Source: Desertivirga arenae (lineage in GTDB: Bacteria > Bacteroidota > Bacteroidia > Sphingobacteriales > Sphingobacteriaceae). Taken from it: DNA of 64,000 nucleotides. The notes beneath the pieces are model-generated. The model was given only the letters and a program-made list of their open reading frames with translations. It was not told where the DNA came from and did no database searches. Location: NCBI RefSeq assembly GCF_017355785.1, contig NZ_JAFEWE010000011.1, positions 1 through 64,000 of the forward strand, written 5' to 3'. This document shows positions 46,338 through 54,516 of the stretch, one piece after another (position 1 is the stretch's first letter; every line of letters starts with the position of its first letter). The position numbers were made by a program, and so were the translations under genes.

Positions 46338-49300
46338 TTAAAAATTTACGTTAACCCCGAAACCGATCTCTCTTCTTTTAGGATATTTACCACCATCCTG
46401 GCCGATGTTTAGTCCGCTTGAACTAAATTCAGGGTCGTACCAACTGTAATTTGTCCAGGTTAAAAGATTCTGGCCATAAGTGTAGACGCTTACCCCTTTT
46501 AGTTTAAGACTGCTTGCAACTTTTGAATTAAGGGTATAGGTTAATCTTGCACTAGTTAAGCGAATAAAGGTACCGTCCTCTATATAAAGGCTGTTGTATC
46601 CCGTCATAATGCTTTGCCTGTCATTCCTTCTTGGCCAGTAAGGATACTTTGAAAGGTCACCTTGCTTAGACCATGCAGTTGTTGCAGCGTCCCATATGGG
46701 TGGCGTATAAGTTGATGAACCAGCGTTCTGGTCGTTTCGAACTTTGTTGTATATTTCATTGCCCACCTGTCCGTTGAACAGGAAACTTAAAGAGAAATTT
46801 TTATACCTGATATTGTTACTTATTCCGAAATAGTAGTTCGGTATACCGTTACCAACTATCACCTTGTCGTTATCGTCAATTATTCCGTCGTTGTTAGCGT
46901 CGTACCATTCAGTATCACCTCCCTGCAATACTACACCATTTCTCTTTTTCTGAAATACTGTTCCGTTATATGGCTGACCATTAAGAGTGTAACCATCAAA
47001 GCCTGTTACCGACATACCGTCCGGTGACACCACTACATTTACAGGAGTTAAGCGTGATCCATCAGCACTATAAGCATTTGATACATCATACTGGTATACC
47101 CCAAGGTTCTTCCACATAAACATGTCTCCAATCTTTCCACCCTCTTCAATTCTCCAAATATTTCCGCTGATAAAGGGCGTACCATTAGCTAACTCTTTAA
47201 CTTTTCCGCGCTGGAAAGATATATTCGCACTAACTTCCCAGTTAAAGTTCTTTTTAGCAACAGGGGTACCACCAAGAGTGAATTCCAAACCCTTGTTCAC
47301 CACTGAACCCAGATTGATTGTTGTTGTAGACTTCCCTGTTTCTTTAGGAATTTCCTGCCGGTAAAGTAAGTCTGAAGTGGTTTTAGTATAGTAATCAGCT
47401 ACAAAATTCACTCTACCTTTCAGGAATTGAAGATCAAGCCCCAGATTTTTTGAAGTAGTTGTTTCCCATTGGATGGCATCATTACCAAGAGTTGATGACT
47501 CGGCAGCAGAACTATTCCCATTATAGTACTCTTCTCCAAAATTAATAAGCGTATAGGAAGAGTAATTACCGATAGCATCATTACCTGCTTGTCCGACCCC
47601 AAATCTTAGCTTTGCATCATTTAATAATGGTTTTGACCATTTCATAAAGGCTTCGTCTGATAATCTCCATGCGGCAGAAGCCGATAGAAAAGTACCCCAT
47701 TTGTTGTTTTCACCAAACTTTGAAGATCCGTCTCTGCGGATGGTTCCTTGCAGGATATACCGGCTTTTATAGTTATATCCCAGACGTCCAAAGACAGAGG
47801 CATCTGAGTATGCTGCAGCACTTGTTCCTGTAGCTGTAAGATCGATCAAGCCAGCGTTAGATGTATTGATTGCTTCGCTGACATAACGATACATGGAAAT
47901 ATTATAGCCATCATTCTTGAACCTATCAGCTGTGAAGGCAAGTAAACCTGTGACGTTATGATGTTTGGCAAACTGCTTATCGTAATTCAGGAAAGACTGA
48001 AATTCCCAATAAAAATTCTTGTCGAAAGAATTACTCCCTCTTGCATCGCCGGTGCCCCCACTGGTTAGCGACGAGGGAGTGAATGATTTATTTGTAGCAT
48101 TATCAAGTCTTGCATTGAAGAGTGTGGTTAATTTAAGTGGCTTTGCAAGATTATACTCGGCTCTGGTATTGAACTGAACAGTGTAATCGTTATCCACATC
48201 TTCATTTAATAAAGCGAAAGCCAGCGGATTTCTTTTTGACTCAACATAACTAGCCAGACTACCGTCGGGTCGATAGATACTGGTCCAGGGATTTCGTTCA
48301 AAAACCTGCTTTGCGCTATTTCCTACTGGTATCTGGTTTCCTGTTTGCCAGCTGAAAGCAAGGTTATTACTAATTTTCAACTTAGGAGTTGCCTGGTAAT
48401 CTACGTTAACCTTTGCCTGGAGACGCTTCATCCAGCTGTTAATTACAATCGACTCGTCATCAGTGTAATTTACGCCGCCGTAATAGCTTACACCTTTACT
48501 GGCTCCGCTGATGTTAATGTTCATGACCTTCCTGTTTCCTTTCCTGAAAAGAAGATCCTGAAAATCATTATCAGCATTCAGATAAGGGTTTACAGAATCC
48601 ACGTTACCTCCAAAACCATCTCCTCCGTTCCTCATCCTCCGGAAATACCTAAGCTCGTCTGCGGAAGTTGTACGCACCTTGTGAGATAGCTCTCCAAAGA
48701 CATTCGAATAATTCACCTGTACAATAGGACGACCTTCCTTTCCCCTCTTTGTTGTTATTAAAATAACACCGTTTGCTCCTCGTGCTCCATATATTGCAGC
48801 AGTTGAAGCGTCTTTAAGTATCTCAAAGCTTGCAATGTCGTTCGGATTTACAAAAGAAGCATCTTGTGTGATCAGACCGTCTATAACATATAAAGGTCCA
48901 TTTCCAGAATTAAGGGAGGATGCTCCACGTATCTGAATCGTACCCTGACCAAATGGATCTCCATTATCATTATTTACCTGAACACCCGCAGCCTGACCTT
49001 GCAGAGCATCAAATATTGTTACTGGCTGTCTCTCTGTTATTTGTTTTTCGCCAATAGTACTTATAGGACCAGTAAGATCTCTCTTCTTTGCTGTACCACC
49101 ATATCCGGTATTTACCACTACTTCATTAAGTACTGAAGAGCTTTCCTTTAAGGAAACATTGATAGTAGTTTGTGAACCTACCGTTACTTCACGGGCCTCA
49201 AACCCTATAAAGGTAAAGGAGAGGACGGCACCTGATCCTGGTACATTTATGGTGAACTTCCCCTGAGTATTCGTAGATACTCCGGTACTTGCCCCTTTTA

Positions 49301-49493
49301 CTCGTACACTTACTCCGGGCAGTGGCTCACCTTTGACATCGGTTACTGTTCCGCTCACTTTTATTGCTTGTGAAAATGCTTCCGTAACAATAAAATTTAC
49401 GGCAAACAGGAGCATAAAGAGCCTTAGCTTCCCTGCAATTAATCCATCCCCCCGGACAAAGAATGAAAAAACTTTAGTACAATCTTTAATCAT
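46338..49493 (-). CDS. SusC-type TonB-dependent outer-membrane transporter (pair 2)
   Basis: Complete SusC-like transporter, 1051 residues. The signal peptide is long (to about 42, ending TEAFSQ) with an N-terminal extension. A CarboxypepD_reg domain (IKVSGTVTDVKGEPLPGVSVRV, about 44-120), plug (NEVVVNTGYGGTAKKRDLTGPI, DASTAAIYGARGANGVILITTKRG) and full barrel ending KYPKRREIGFGVNVNF are present. No STN domain. First gene of a six-gene unit (SusC, SusD, fasciclin lipoprotein, beta-helix lipoprotein, GH2, GH95), which therefore looks like the core uptake operon. Same length as the pair 1 SusC but clearly diverged in sequence. Confidence 0.96.
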   Translation of the reverse strand: MIKDCTKVFSFFVRGDGLIAGKLRLFMLLFAVNFIVTEAFSQAIKVSGTVTDVKGEPLPGVSVRVKGASTGVSTNTQGKFTINVPGSGAVLSFTFIGFEAREVTVGSQTTINVSLKESSSVLNEVVVNTGYGGTAKKRDLTGPISTIGEKQITERQPVTIFDALQGQAAGVQVNNDNGDPFGQGTIQIRGASSLNSGNGPLYVIDGLITQDASFVNPNDIASFEILKDASTAAIYGARGANGVILITTKRGKEGRPIVQVNYSNVFGELSHKVRTTSADELRYFRRMRNGGDGFGGNVDSVNPYLNADNDFQDLLFRKGNRKVMNINISGASKGVSYYGGVNYTDDESIVINSWMKRLQAKVNVDYQATPKLKISNNLAFSWQTGNQIPVGNSAKQVFERNPWTSIYRPDGSLASYVESKRNPLAFALLNEDVDNDYTVQFNTRAEYNLAKPLKLTTLFNARLDNATNKSFTPSSLTSGGTGDARGSNSFDKNFYWEFQSFLNYDKQFAKHHNVTGLLAFTADRFKNDGYNISMYRYVSEAINTSNAGLIDLTATGTSAAAYSDASVFGRLGYNYKSRYILQGTIRRDGSSKFGENNKWGTFLSASAAWRLSDEAFMKWSKPLLNDAKLRFGVGQAGNDAIGNYSSYTLINFGEEYYNGNSSAAESSTLGNDAIQWETTTSKNLGLDLQFLKGRVNFVADYYTKTTSDLLYRQEIPKETGKSTTTINLGSVVNKGLEFTLGGTPVAKKNFNWEVSANISFQRGKVKELANGTPFISGNIWRIEEGGKIGDMFMWKNLGVYQYDVSNAYSADGSRLTPVNVVVSPDGMSVTGFDGYTLNGQPYNGTVFQKKRNGVVLQGGDTEWYDANNDGIIDDNDKVIVGNGIPNYYFGISNNIRYKNFSLSFLFNGQVGNEIYNKVRNDQNAGSSTYTPPIWDAATTAWSKQGDLSKYPYWPRRNDRQSIMTGYNSLYIEDGTFIRLTSARLTYTLNSKVASSLKLKGVSVYTYGQNLLTWTNYSWYDPEFSSSGLNIGQDGGKYPKRREIGFGVNVNF

Positions 49494-49810
49494 AATGTTT
49501 TGTTAGTTTTTTCGGCTTACTCATATTAAGCCTTTATTTGAATTGGTTTATCACTTATTGATCAGATGAATCTGCACCATGATCTGCAGAATGAATGCCT
49601 TGTCTTCTTAATATCTTTTCATGTCATATAATTTCTGGTTGAATATTGAGTGTTAATTGGTTAATGCAATTGACGAATTAATAGCACGTGTTTATTTCAA
49701 CCGTTTGGCGTATTATTCAACAATTTTGGCATCAATAATTGAGTATCCTGTGCTGTTTATGAATAAATGATTGAATTGAAAGGAATAGGGTCTATGACAG
49801 ATAAAGTGAA

Positions 49811-49945
49811 TTAAGATCCCTCCTATCCTCGGGATGACAAGAGGAAAAAGCGGGATGGCAAGGGGAATAAAAGGATGACACTGGGAACGGGCAGGATGAA
49901 AATAGCTGAGCATTTTGTCATCTCGACGCGAGGAGAGATCCTAAA
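49811..49945. repeat. Dispersed intergenic inverted repeat, locus F
   Basis: GATCCCTCCTATCCTCGGGA (about 49815) leading to TGACAAGAGG faces TGTCATCTCGACGCGAGGAG (49917 onward) + AGATC. Between them are decayed partial units (GCGGGATGGCAAGGGG, AAGGATGACA, GCAGGATGA), as if several half-units had accumulated. It lies 3' of the GH3 stop codon. Confidence 0.8.
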
Positions 49946-49952
49946 GAAGAGA

Positions 49953-49978
49953 GATCCTAAAGAAAGCGCTTTAGGATC
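49953..49978. terminator. Perfect 10-bp hairpin just 3' of the GH3 stop codon
   Basis: GATCCTAAAG (49953-49962) and CTTTAGGATC (49969-49978) form a perfect 10-base stem with a 6-base loop, about 15 bases after the GH3 stop codon on the minus strand. No strong T-run follows, so it may be a terminator or an mRNA 3'-end stabiliser. The same CTTTAGGATC block leads into the dispersed repeat, suggesting it is part of that element. Confidence 0.5.
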
Positions 49979-49992
49979 CCTAAAAAGTCCTA

Positions 49993-52419
49993 TTATTCTA
50001 TTGTGAAAGTCTCTTTCAGACGTATATCTTCAGATGAGCTTCCTATTAAAACTTCAAACTCGCCTGGCTCTACAACCGGTTTCATATTTCTATCCAACAG
50101 CTCTAGATGCTCTGGCAAAATGGTAAATGTTACTGTCTTGGTTTCACCAGGATTTAATTTTATTCTCTCAAATCCTCTCAGTTGAGAATCGTAAACAATT
50201 ACGCTGCTCAATTTATCTTTTATATACAGCTGGACTACCTCATCTCCGGTTCTGCTACCGGTATTAGTCAGGTCTAAGGAAACTTTTATTTGTCCTTCTG
50301 CCGACTGGCTTTTGTGGGAAAGCTTCAGGTTTTTATACTGAAAGGTTGTATAACTAAGACCGAACCCAAAGGGATACAAAGCCCCATTTATGCTTGTTTT
50401 GCCATAACCGTTGTTGCCTGAGGAGGGCTGGTTTGCATGAGACCCTGGTTTGAAAGGGAAATTATATTCCAGCTGACCGGTTGTTTTAGGAAAAGTTACA
50501 GGTAATTTTCCTCCTGGATTATAGTCGCCAAATACAGCTTCTGCTATCGCTTTAGCTCCCATTGGTCCCGGAAACCATGCCTCAAGGATTGCCTCTGCAT
50601 TTTGATCTGCCCAATTAATCGTTAGAGGACGACCATTGATCAGGATAACAATAACAGGTTTACCTGTTGCTTTTAGTGCTTGTAAAAGTTGTTCCTGGCG
50701 ACCAGGCAGATCCAGGCTGGTACGCGATAAGCTTTCTCCAACGCGCTTTTCATCCTCTCCCAGTACTGCAATGATCACGTCTGACTCTTTTGCCTTTTCT
50801 ACGGACTCTGCTATACCTGCCTTTTCTGTCTCTGAAAGAGGAGCACTAACAAGTTCAGTTCCCGGCCAGCCCTCATTGATAATATCGCAGCCTTTAGCGT
50901 ATTCAAACTTCAACGCCTGCCCCTGATAAGCTTTCAATGCTTTATAAACAGAAAGAGAAGGGTTATTTCCTGGTCCGTAGCGACTTACTGTAAAGCTTAC
51001 CTCGTCTGCCAGTGGCCCTGTAACAAGAATTTTCTTTGCCCGGTTCTTATTAAGGGGAAGGAAGTTCTCCTTGTTTTTTAATAATACAAGTGATTCCCGG
51101 TTTAGCTGAAGAGCGAACGCTTCGTCTGCACTGGTGTGAACTAGTTTATCTGCAGTCTTAATATCCTGAGCTAAAGGACGATCAAACAATCCGAGCCTGA
51201 ATTTTACTGTCAGCACCTCCCTCACCCTTTGATCGAGTGTTTGCATTGAAACTTTACCTTCCTTTACCAATTCGCGTAGAGGATTAAGAAATACCTGAGG
51301 TTCCCGAAAATTAGTCCAGACGTTTAATCCGGCGTTTATTGCCTGTTCAATGGCCCCTTTAAAATCGTCTGCTACATGATGTTTTGAGGCTATAAATTCT
51401 ACAGCTTCACTATCAGACACAATGTAGCCGTCAAAGCCGAATTGCTGTCGAAGAAGTTCAGTAAGAAAATAATGACTTCCAGTTACCGGAATTCCATCCC
51501 AATCGTTATAACTGCTCATTATCCCCATTGGCTTTGCTTCTTTAACCACCCGCTTGAAGGGATACAAATACAATTGATGCATTTCCCTCGGTGCTACGTG
51601 CGGATCAGTACGAGCATTTCCATCTCTTCCTCCTTTAGGTACACTGTAAACAGCATAGTGCTTAAGCGTAGATGCAACTCCTTCGCTTTGAATCCCCTGT
51701 ACCATTTGTTTTCCCAGTTCTGCAATTAGAAAGGGATCTTCTCCATAACATTCAACCACCCTTCCCCAGCGTGGGTCGCGGGCAGGATCAAGAATTGGAG
51801 CATAAACATTGGTATAACCCAACACTCTGGCTTCGCGACCTACCATATGTCCGGCCTGATTAACCAGATTTTTATTCCATGTGCTTCCGATACCAATGGG
51901 AGCGCACAAGGGTGTGGCTTTTTCATGGCAAAGACCGTGAATGCCCTCGTTAGTAAAATCTACAGGAATACCTAGACGGGTCTCTTCAATAAACCACTTC
52001 TGTACCGTATTGATTGCCGAAGCATGTTTACTGAATGGGAAAGAATAAGATGTGACGGCCTTCTTATTATTTGGAACGCTGTTTAATTCTTCATCTATAT
52101 TAGCAATTCCATCTTTCCAAATGGAGGTTTTCCAGGCTGGTGTGGGCATTTCATCTTTAAGAACCCTGCCGTATCCGTACAAGGTAGCAGTCTGCGCGGT
52201 TTTCTCGTCGACATTCATTTGCGACAGAAGATCATTTACCCGTTTTTCAAGCGGTTGCGTGGGATCTTCGTAAATATCTTTTCTTCCATTCTTGTTGAAA
52301 TCTATCCAATTAACGTGGTAAATGTTTTTTCGGGATTTCTGCGCTTGAGCGATTTGAGATGATGCAGAAAAGCTGACAAACGAAAAAAGAATAAGTGTGC
52401 TTTTTGAAAATGTAAGCAT
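49993..52419 (-). CDS. GH3 beta-glycosidase (beta-glucosidase/xylosidase type)
   Basis: Secreted retaining enzyme of 808 residues, signal peptide ending SQIAQAQ. After an unusual N-terminal piece with a calcium-loop-like DFNKNGRKDIYED comes the GH3 barrel (PILDPARDPRWGRVVECYGEDPF, TLKHYAVY, GFDGYIVSDSEAVEF with predicted nucleophile Asp336), the alpha/beta sandwich (VIIAVLGEDEKRVGESLSRTSLDLPGRQ, where the acid/base lies) and a fibronectin-III-like C-terminal domain (YPFGFGLSYTTFQY, GDEVVQLYIKD). Likely exo-beta-glucosidase or related. It is bounded on both sides by dispersed repeats, so it is probably transcribed alone. Confidence 0.94.
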   Translation of the reverse strand: MLTFSKSTLILFSFVSFSASSQIAQAQKSRKNIYHVNWIDFNKNGRKDIYEDPTQPLEKRVNDLLSQMNVDEKTAQTATLYGYGRVLKDEMPTPAWKTSIWKDGIANIDEELNSVPNNKKAVTSYSFPFSKHASAINTVQKWFIEETRLGIPVDFTNEGIHGLCHEKATPLCAPIGIGSTWNKNLVNQAGHMVGREARVLGYTNVYAPILDPARDPRWGRVVECYGEDPFLIAELGKQMVQGIQSEGVASTLKHYAVYSVPKGGRDGNARTDPHVAPREMHQLYLYPFKRVVKEAKPMGIMSSYNDWDGIPVTGSHYFLTELLRQQFGFDGYIVSDSEAVEFIASKHHVADDFKGAIEQAINAGLNVWTNFREPQVFLNPLRELVKEGKVSMQTLDQRVREVLTVKFRLGLFDRPLAQDIKTADKLVHTSADEAFALQLNRESLVLLKNKENFLPLNKNRAKKILVTGPLADEVSFTVSRYGPGNNPSLSVYKALKAYQGQALKFEYAKGCDIINEGWPGTELVSAPLSETEKAGIAESVEKAKESDVIIAVLGEDEKRVGESLSRTSLDLPGRQEQLLQALKATGKPVIVILINGRPLTINWADQNAEAILEAWFPGPMGAKAIAEAVFGDYNPGGKLPVTFPKTTGQLEYNFPFKPGSHANQPSSGNNGYGKTSINGALYPFGFGLSYTTFQYKNLKLSHKSQSAEGQIKVSLDLTNTGSRTGDEVVQLYIKDKLSSVIVYDSQLRGFERIKLNPGETKTVTFTILPEHLELLDRNMKPVVEPGEFEVLIGSSSEDIRLKETFTIE

Positions 52420-52525
52420 GGATGAAACCAGGTTTAATTAGTTATGGCGCAATATCCAAAATCTCTTGATGATTAGTATAGGCTTTAATTGGCAATTTTA
52501 TCTGTAGAATTAGCTCATCCATTTT

Positions 52526-52605
52526 TGTCATCCCTAACTCAGAAGGGCCATGAACATGTCTTCTAGAATGAGCTCCTTAATGCCTTTCCTATATTCGAGA
52601 TGACA
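52526..52605. repeat. Dispersed intergenic inverted repeat, locus G (degenerate)
   Basis: TGTCATCCCTAACTCAGAAG (52526 onward) faces CCTTTCCTATATTCGAGATG + ACAAA (ending about 52605). It is recognisable but the most eroded copy. It lies 3' of the third beta-helix gene (stop 52661) and upstream of GH3. Confidence 0.65.
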
Positions 52606-52660
52606 AAGTGTAATACCCAGTTACCCTTTGTAGCTGGCCTTAAATACTCACCTGAGGCTA

Positions 52661-54301
52661 CTAATTCTTTCCGATGGAAACATTCTTCCCAGTCAATCTC
52701 AGACTTAACTGAGCTTCGAACAAAGATTTAGGATTTACCGTAGCACCCTGCATCTGGTGAATTCCAGAGTTCTCAAAGGTCACTTCGTTATCAGACTGAA
52801 AACCAACTAATATTGGTGAAGCAATAGTGTAGTTCCTTCTTCTGTTCATATCCCAAAAATTATAATGCTGCGGCTTTGCTGATTTGTGATAGAAATTCCA
52901 TAGCACCAGCTGTTTTCCGTGATGTGGATGCCCTGGCTCCGGCCCTCCTAAATTGTAAAATACACCCCCATCGATGTTATCATAAAGAGTAGCATAAGGC
53001 TGACCGGAGTGAATGTCGAAGTTCTGGTCTACCCCTAAAGAACACTGCGTAACAACTGTTCCTGAAGCCCCGTAACCTGTTCCCGCTCCATGATGCTGAG
53101 CCCCGTTAAAGGTGCAGTTTTTGATCAATACACCATAACCGGTTCTGGCGTGTATTGAAGCATGACCTTTCTTTCCTCTGAAATGTGTATTATTTACGCT
53201 TACCTGATAACCAGCTCTGATCATGATACCTTCATTCCAATCATGAAACTCACAATTTCTTACCCAACTATTTTTTATAAACTCCATTCCTATAGCCTCA
53301 TATGCATAATCGTGAACTGCATTTTTATGATGAAGGAATTCTTCCGGGAAGGCTTTCCAGTTACTAGTGAACAATATGTCTTCAATTCCGCATTCTTCGA
53401 GGAAACTTCTCGTTTGAATGTCCCAATCATATCCTTTAACCATGATCACATCCTGGTGAAGAGGATTTTTAAAAGTTACTTTATTTCCTTCGATCCTGGC
53501 TATTGTATGTATTTCGTTGATCTGCATTCCTCCCGCCGGCCCCAAAAGGCGCGTCCACACGGACTTAAGCTCTAAGGGAGCAAAGTACTTACGAGTGTAT
53601 TCTTCGCTTCGGTGATGCACAACCACATCCTGCCCAACCTGTAGTTTAGAAGCATCAGCAACGGCAACCGTGAAACTTTCACGAGAAGCATTTTGAGTAA
53701 TGCTGGTAAGCTTTTCAAGACGATCATTTTCTGGTGCAAACATAAACTGGCGCCCGTTTATACGCATAGTAGCCTGAAAGATTTCCGTACCACCGGCGCC
53801 ACTTCCACTTCCTTTTAAAACAATATTACTTTTAGAAATCCGGATCTGTTTTTTATTGTTGGTATCTGCAGCAATCTTATATCTTCCTGCAGGGAAAAAC
53901 ACTACTCCTCCTCCTGAATTTTTTTCTGCAGCGTCTACCGCTTTCTGTATGGCGGCATCATCAAACCCTTCATCGTTTGGAATCGCCCCGAAATCGGTTA
54001 CCTTAAAATATTTTCGATTTGAAACATCCGGGATAGCTTTTTCAGAAAAGTGATAGCCAGCATAGGAGAAATCTGGTAGCACTGGTGTTTTTCCGCTTTT
54101 TTTCGCTTCCACGAAATCCTTCCATAAAGGTGGAACTTCCTGCGCATGGGAGGCTACTGCTTTTTGTATCGCTTCTGTATTTAGAGTCGTTCCATTGCCT
54201 ACAGCTCCAAACTTTGTTATATCGAAAGCTGCTGGTTGTAGTGCCTCCAATTGAAAAACAAATACGATTATTAACAAGCCGGAGATTAAAATCCCTCTCA
54301 T
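52661..54301 (-). CDS. Beta-helix protein, divergent paralog 3 (pectate-lyase superfamily)
   Basis: Secreted beta-helix protein of 546 residues with a signal peptide to about 20. It carries LPDFSYAGYHFSEKAIPDV like paralogs 1 and 2, then VTDFGAIPNDEGFDDAAIQKAVDAAE, GGGVVFFPAGRYKI and SNIVLKGSGSGAGGTE. The C-terminal half differs (CEFHDWNEGIMIRAGYQVSV, HARTGYGVLIKNCTF, GAQHHGAGTGYGASGTVV) but still ends NPKSLFEAQL. Oddly, residues about 26-46 contain an extra, partial copy of the family start (FDITKFGAVGNGTTLNTEAI), so the N-terminus looks internally duplicated. It is flanked by dispersed repeats and probably monocistronic. Enzyme type is not assignable; a lyase or glycosidase is likely. Confidence 0.78.
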   Translation of the reverse strand: MRGILISGLLIIVFVFQLEALQPAAFDITKFGAVGNGTTLNTEAIQKAVASHAQEVPPLWKDFVEAKKSGKTPVLPDFSYAGYHFSEKAIPDVSNRKYFKVTDFGAIPNDEGFDDAAIQKAVDAAEKNSGGGVVFFPAGRYKIAADTNNKKQIRISKSNIVLKGSGSGAGGTEIFQATMRINGRQFMFAPENDRLEKLTSITQNASRESFTVAVADASKLQVGQDVVVHHRSEEYTRKYFAPLELKSVWTRLLGPAGGMQINEIHTIARIEGNKVTFKNPLHQDVIMVKGYDWDIQTRSFLEECGIEDILFTSNWKAFPEEFLHHKNAVHDYAYEAIGMEFIKNSWVRNCEFHDWNEGIMIRAGYQVSVNNTHFRGKKGHASIHARTGYGVLIKNCTFNGAQHHGAGTGYGASGTVVTQCSLGVDQNFDIHSGQPYATLYDNIDGGVFYNLGGPEPGHPHHGKQLVLWNFYHKSAKPQHYNFWDMNRRRNYTIASPILVGFQSDNEVTFENSGIHQMQGATVNPKSLFEAQLSLRLTGKNVSIGKN

Positions 54302-54473
54302 AAACTAACAATCTAAGTCTACAATAATTGATTAGTGCAATGAAGGAATTTTCCAGCTACCATTACTGTGATGGATCGTCATTTTATTCAGTCGGATTGG
54401 CGGGAGAAGGGTCCGTCGCGGACCATTTTCGCTCAAGCACAAGAAGAACTAGCGTGTGTTGCAGAAGGGAGCG

Positions 54474-54503
54474 TTAAGATCCCTCTTGCTGGCTGGATGA
54501 CAA
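54474..54503. repeat. Dispersed intergenic repeat, locus H (single half-unit)
   Basis: TTAAGATCCCTCTTGCTGGC then TGGATGACAAAA matches one half of the dispersed repeat without a partner half nearby. It starts 14 bases 3' of the GH95-like stop codon (54517). This shows half-units exist alone or that the partner has decayed. Confidence 0.6.
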
Positions 54504-54516
54504 AAACACACCAGTT

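Larger units (their letters stand above)
49494..49992. promoter_or_regulatory. Intergenic region upstream of SusC pair 2 and 3' of GH3
   Basis: 499 bases with no convincing gene. The SusC-proximal part (49494-49800) is AT-rich and should contain the operon promoter and any HTCS operator; I see no exact TAnnTTTG. The GH3-proximal part holds the dispersed repeat locus F and an additional perfect hairpin (separate entries). Confidence 0.4.

Noticed and set aside
32117-49493. Possibility that the two SusC genes of equal length (1051 codons) are recent duplicates
   Set aside because: Their sequences differ throughout apart from general SusC motifs, and their partner genes differ; equal length is coincidence.
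14511-54503. The dispersed repeats considered as a CRISPR array
   Set aside because: Units are scattered singly between genes, alternate in orientation, and lack regular unique spacers and cas genes.
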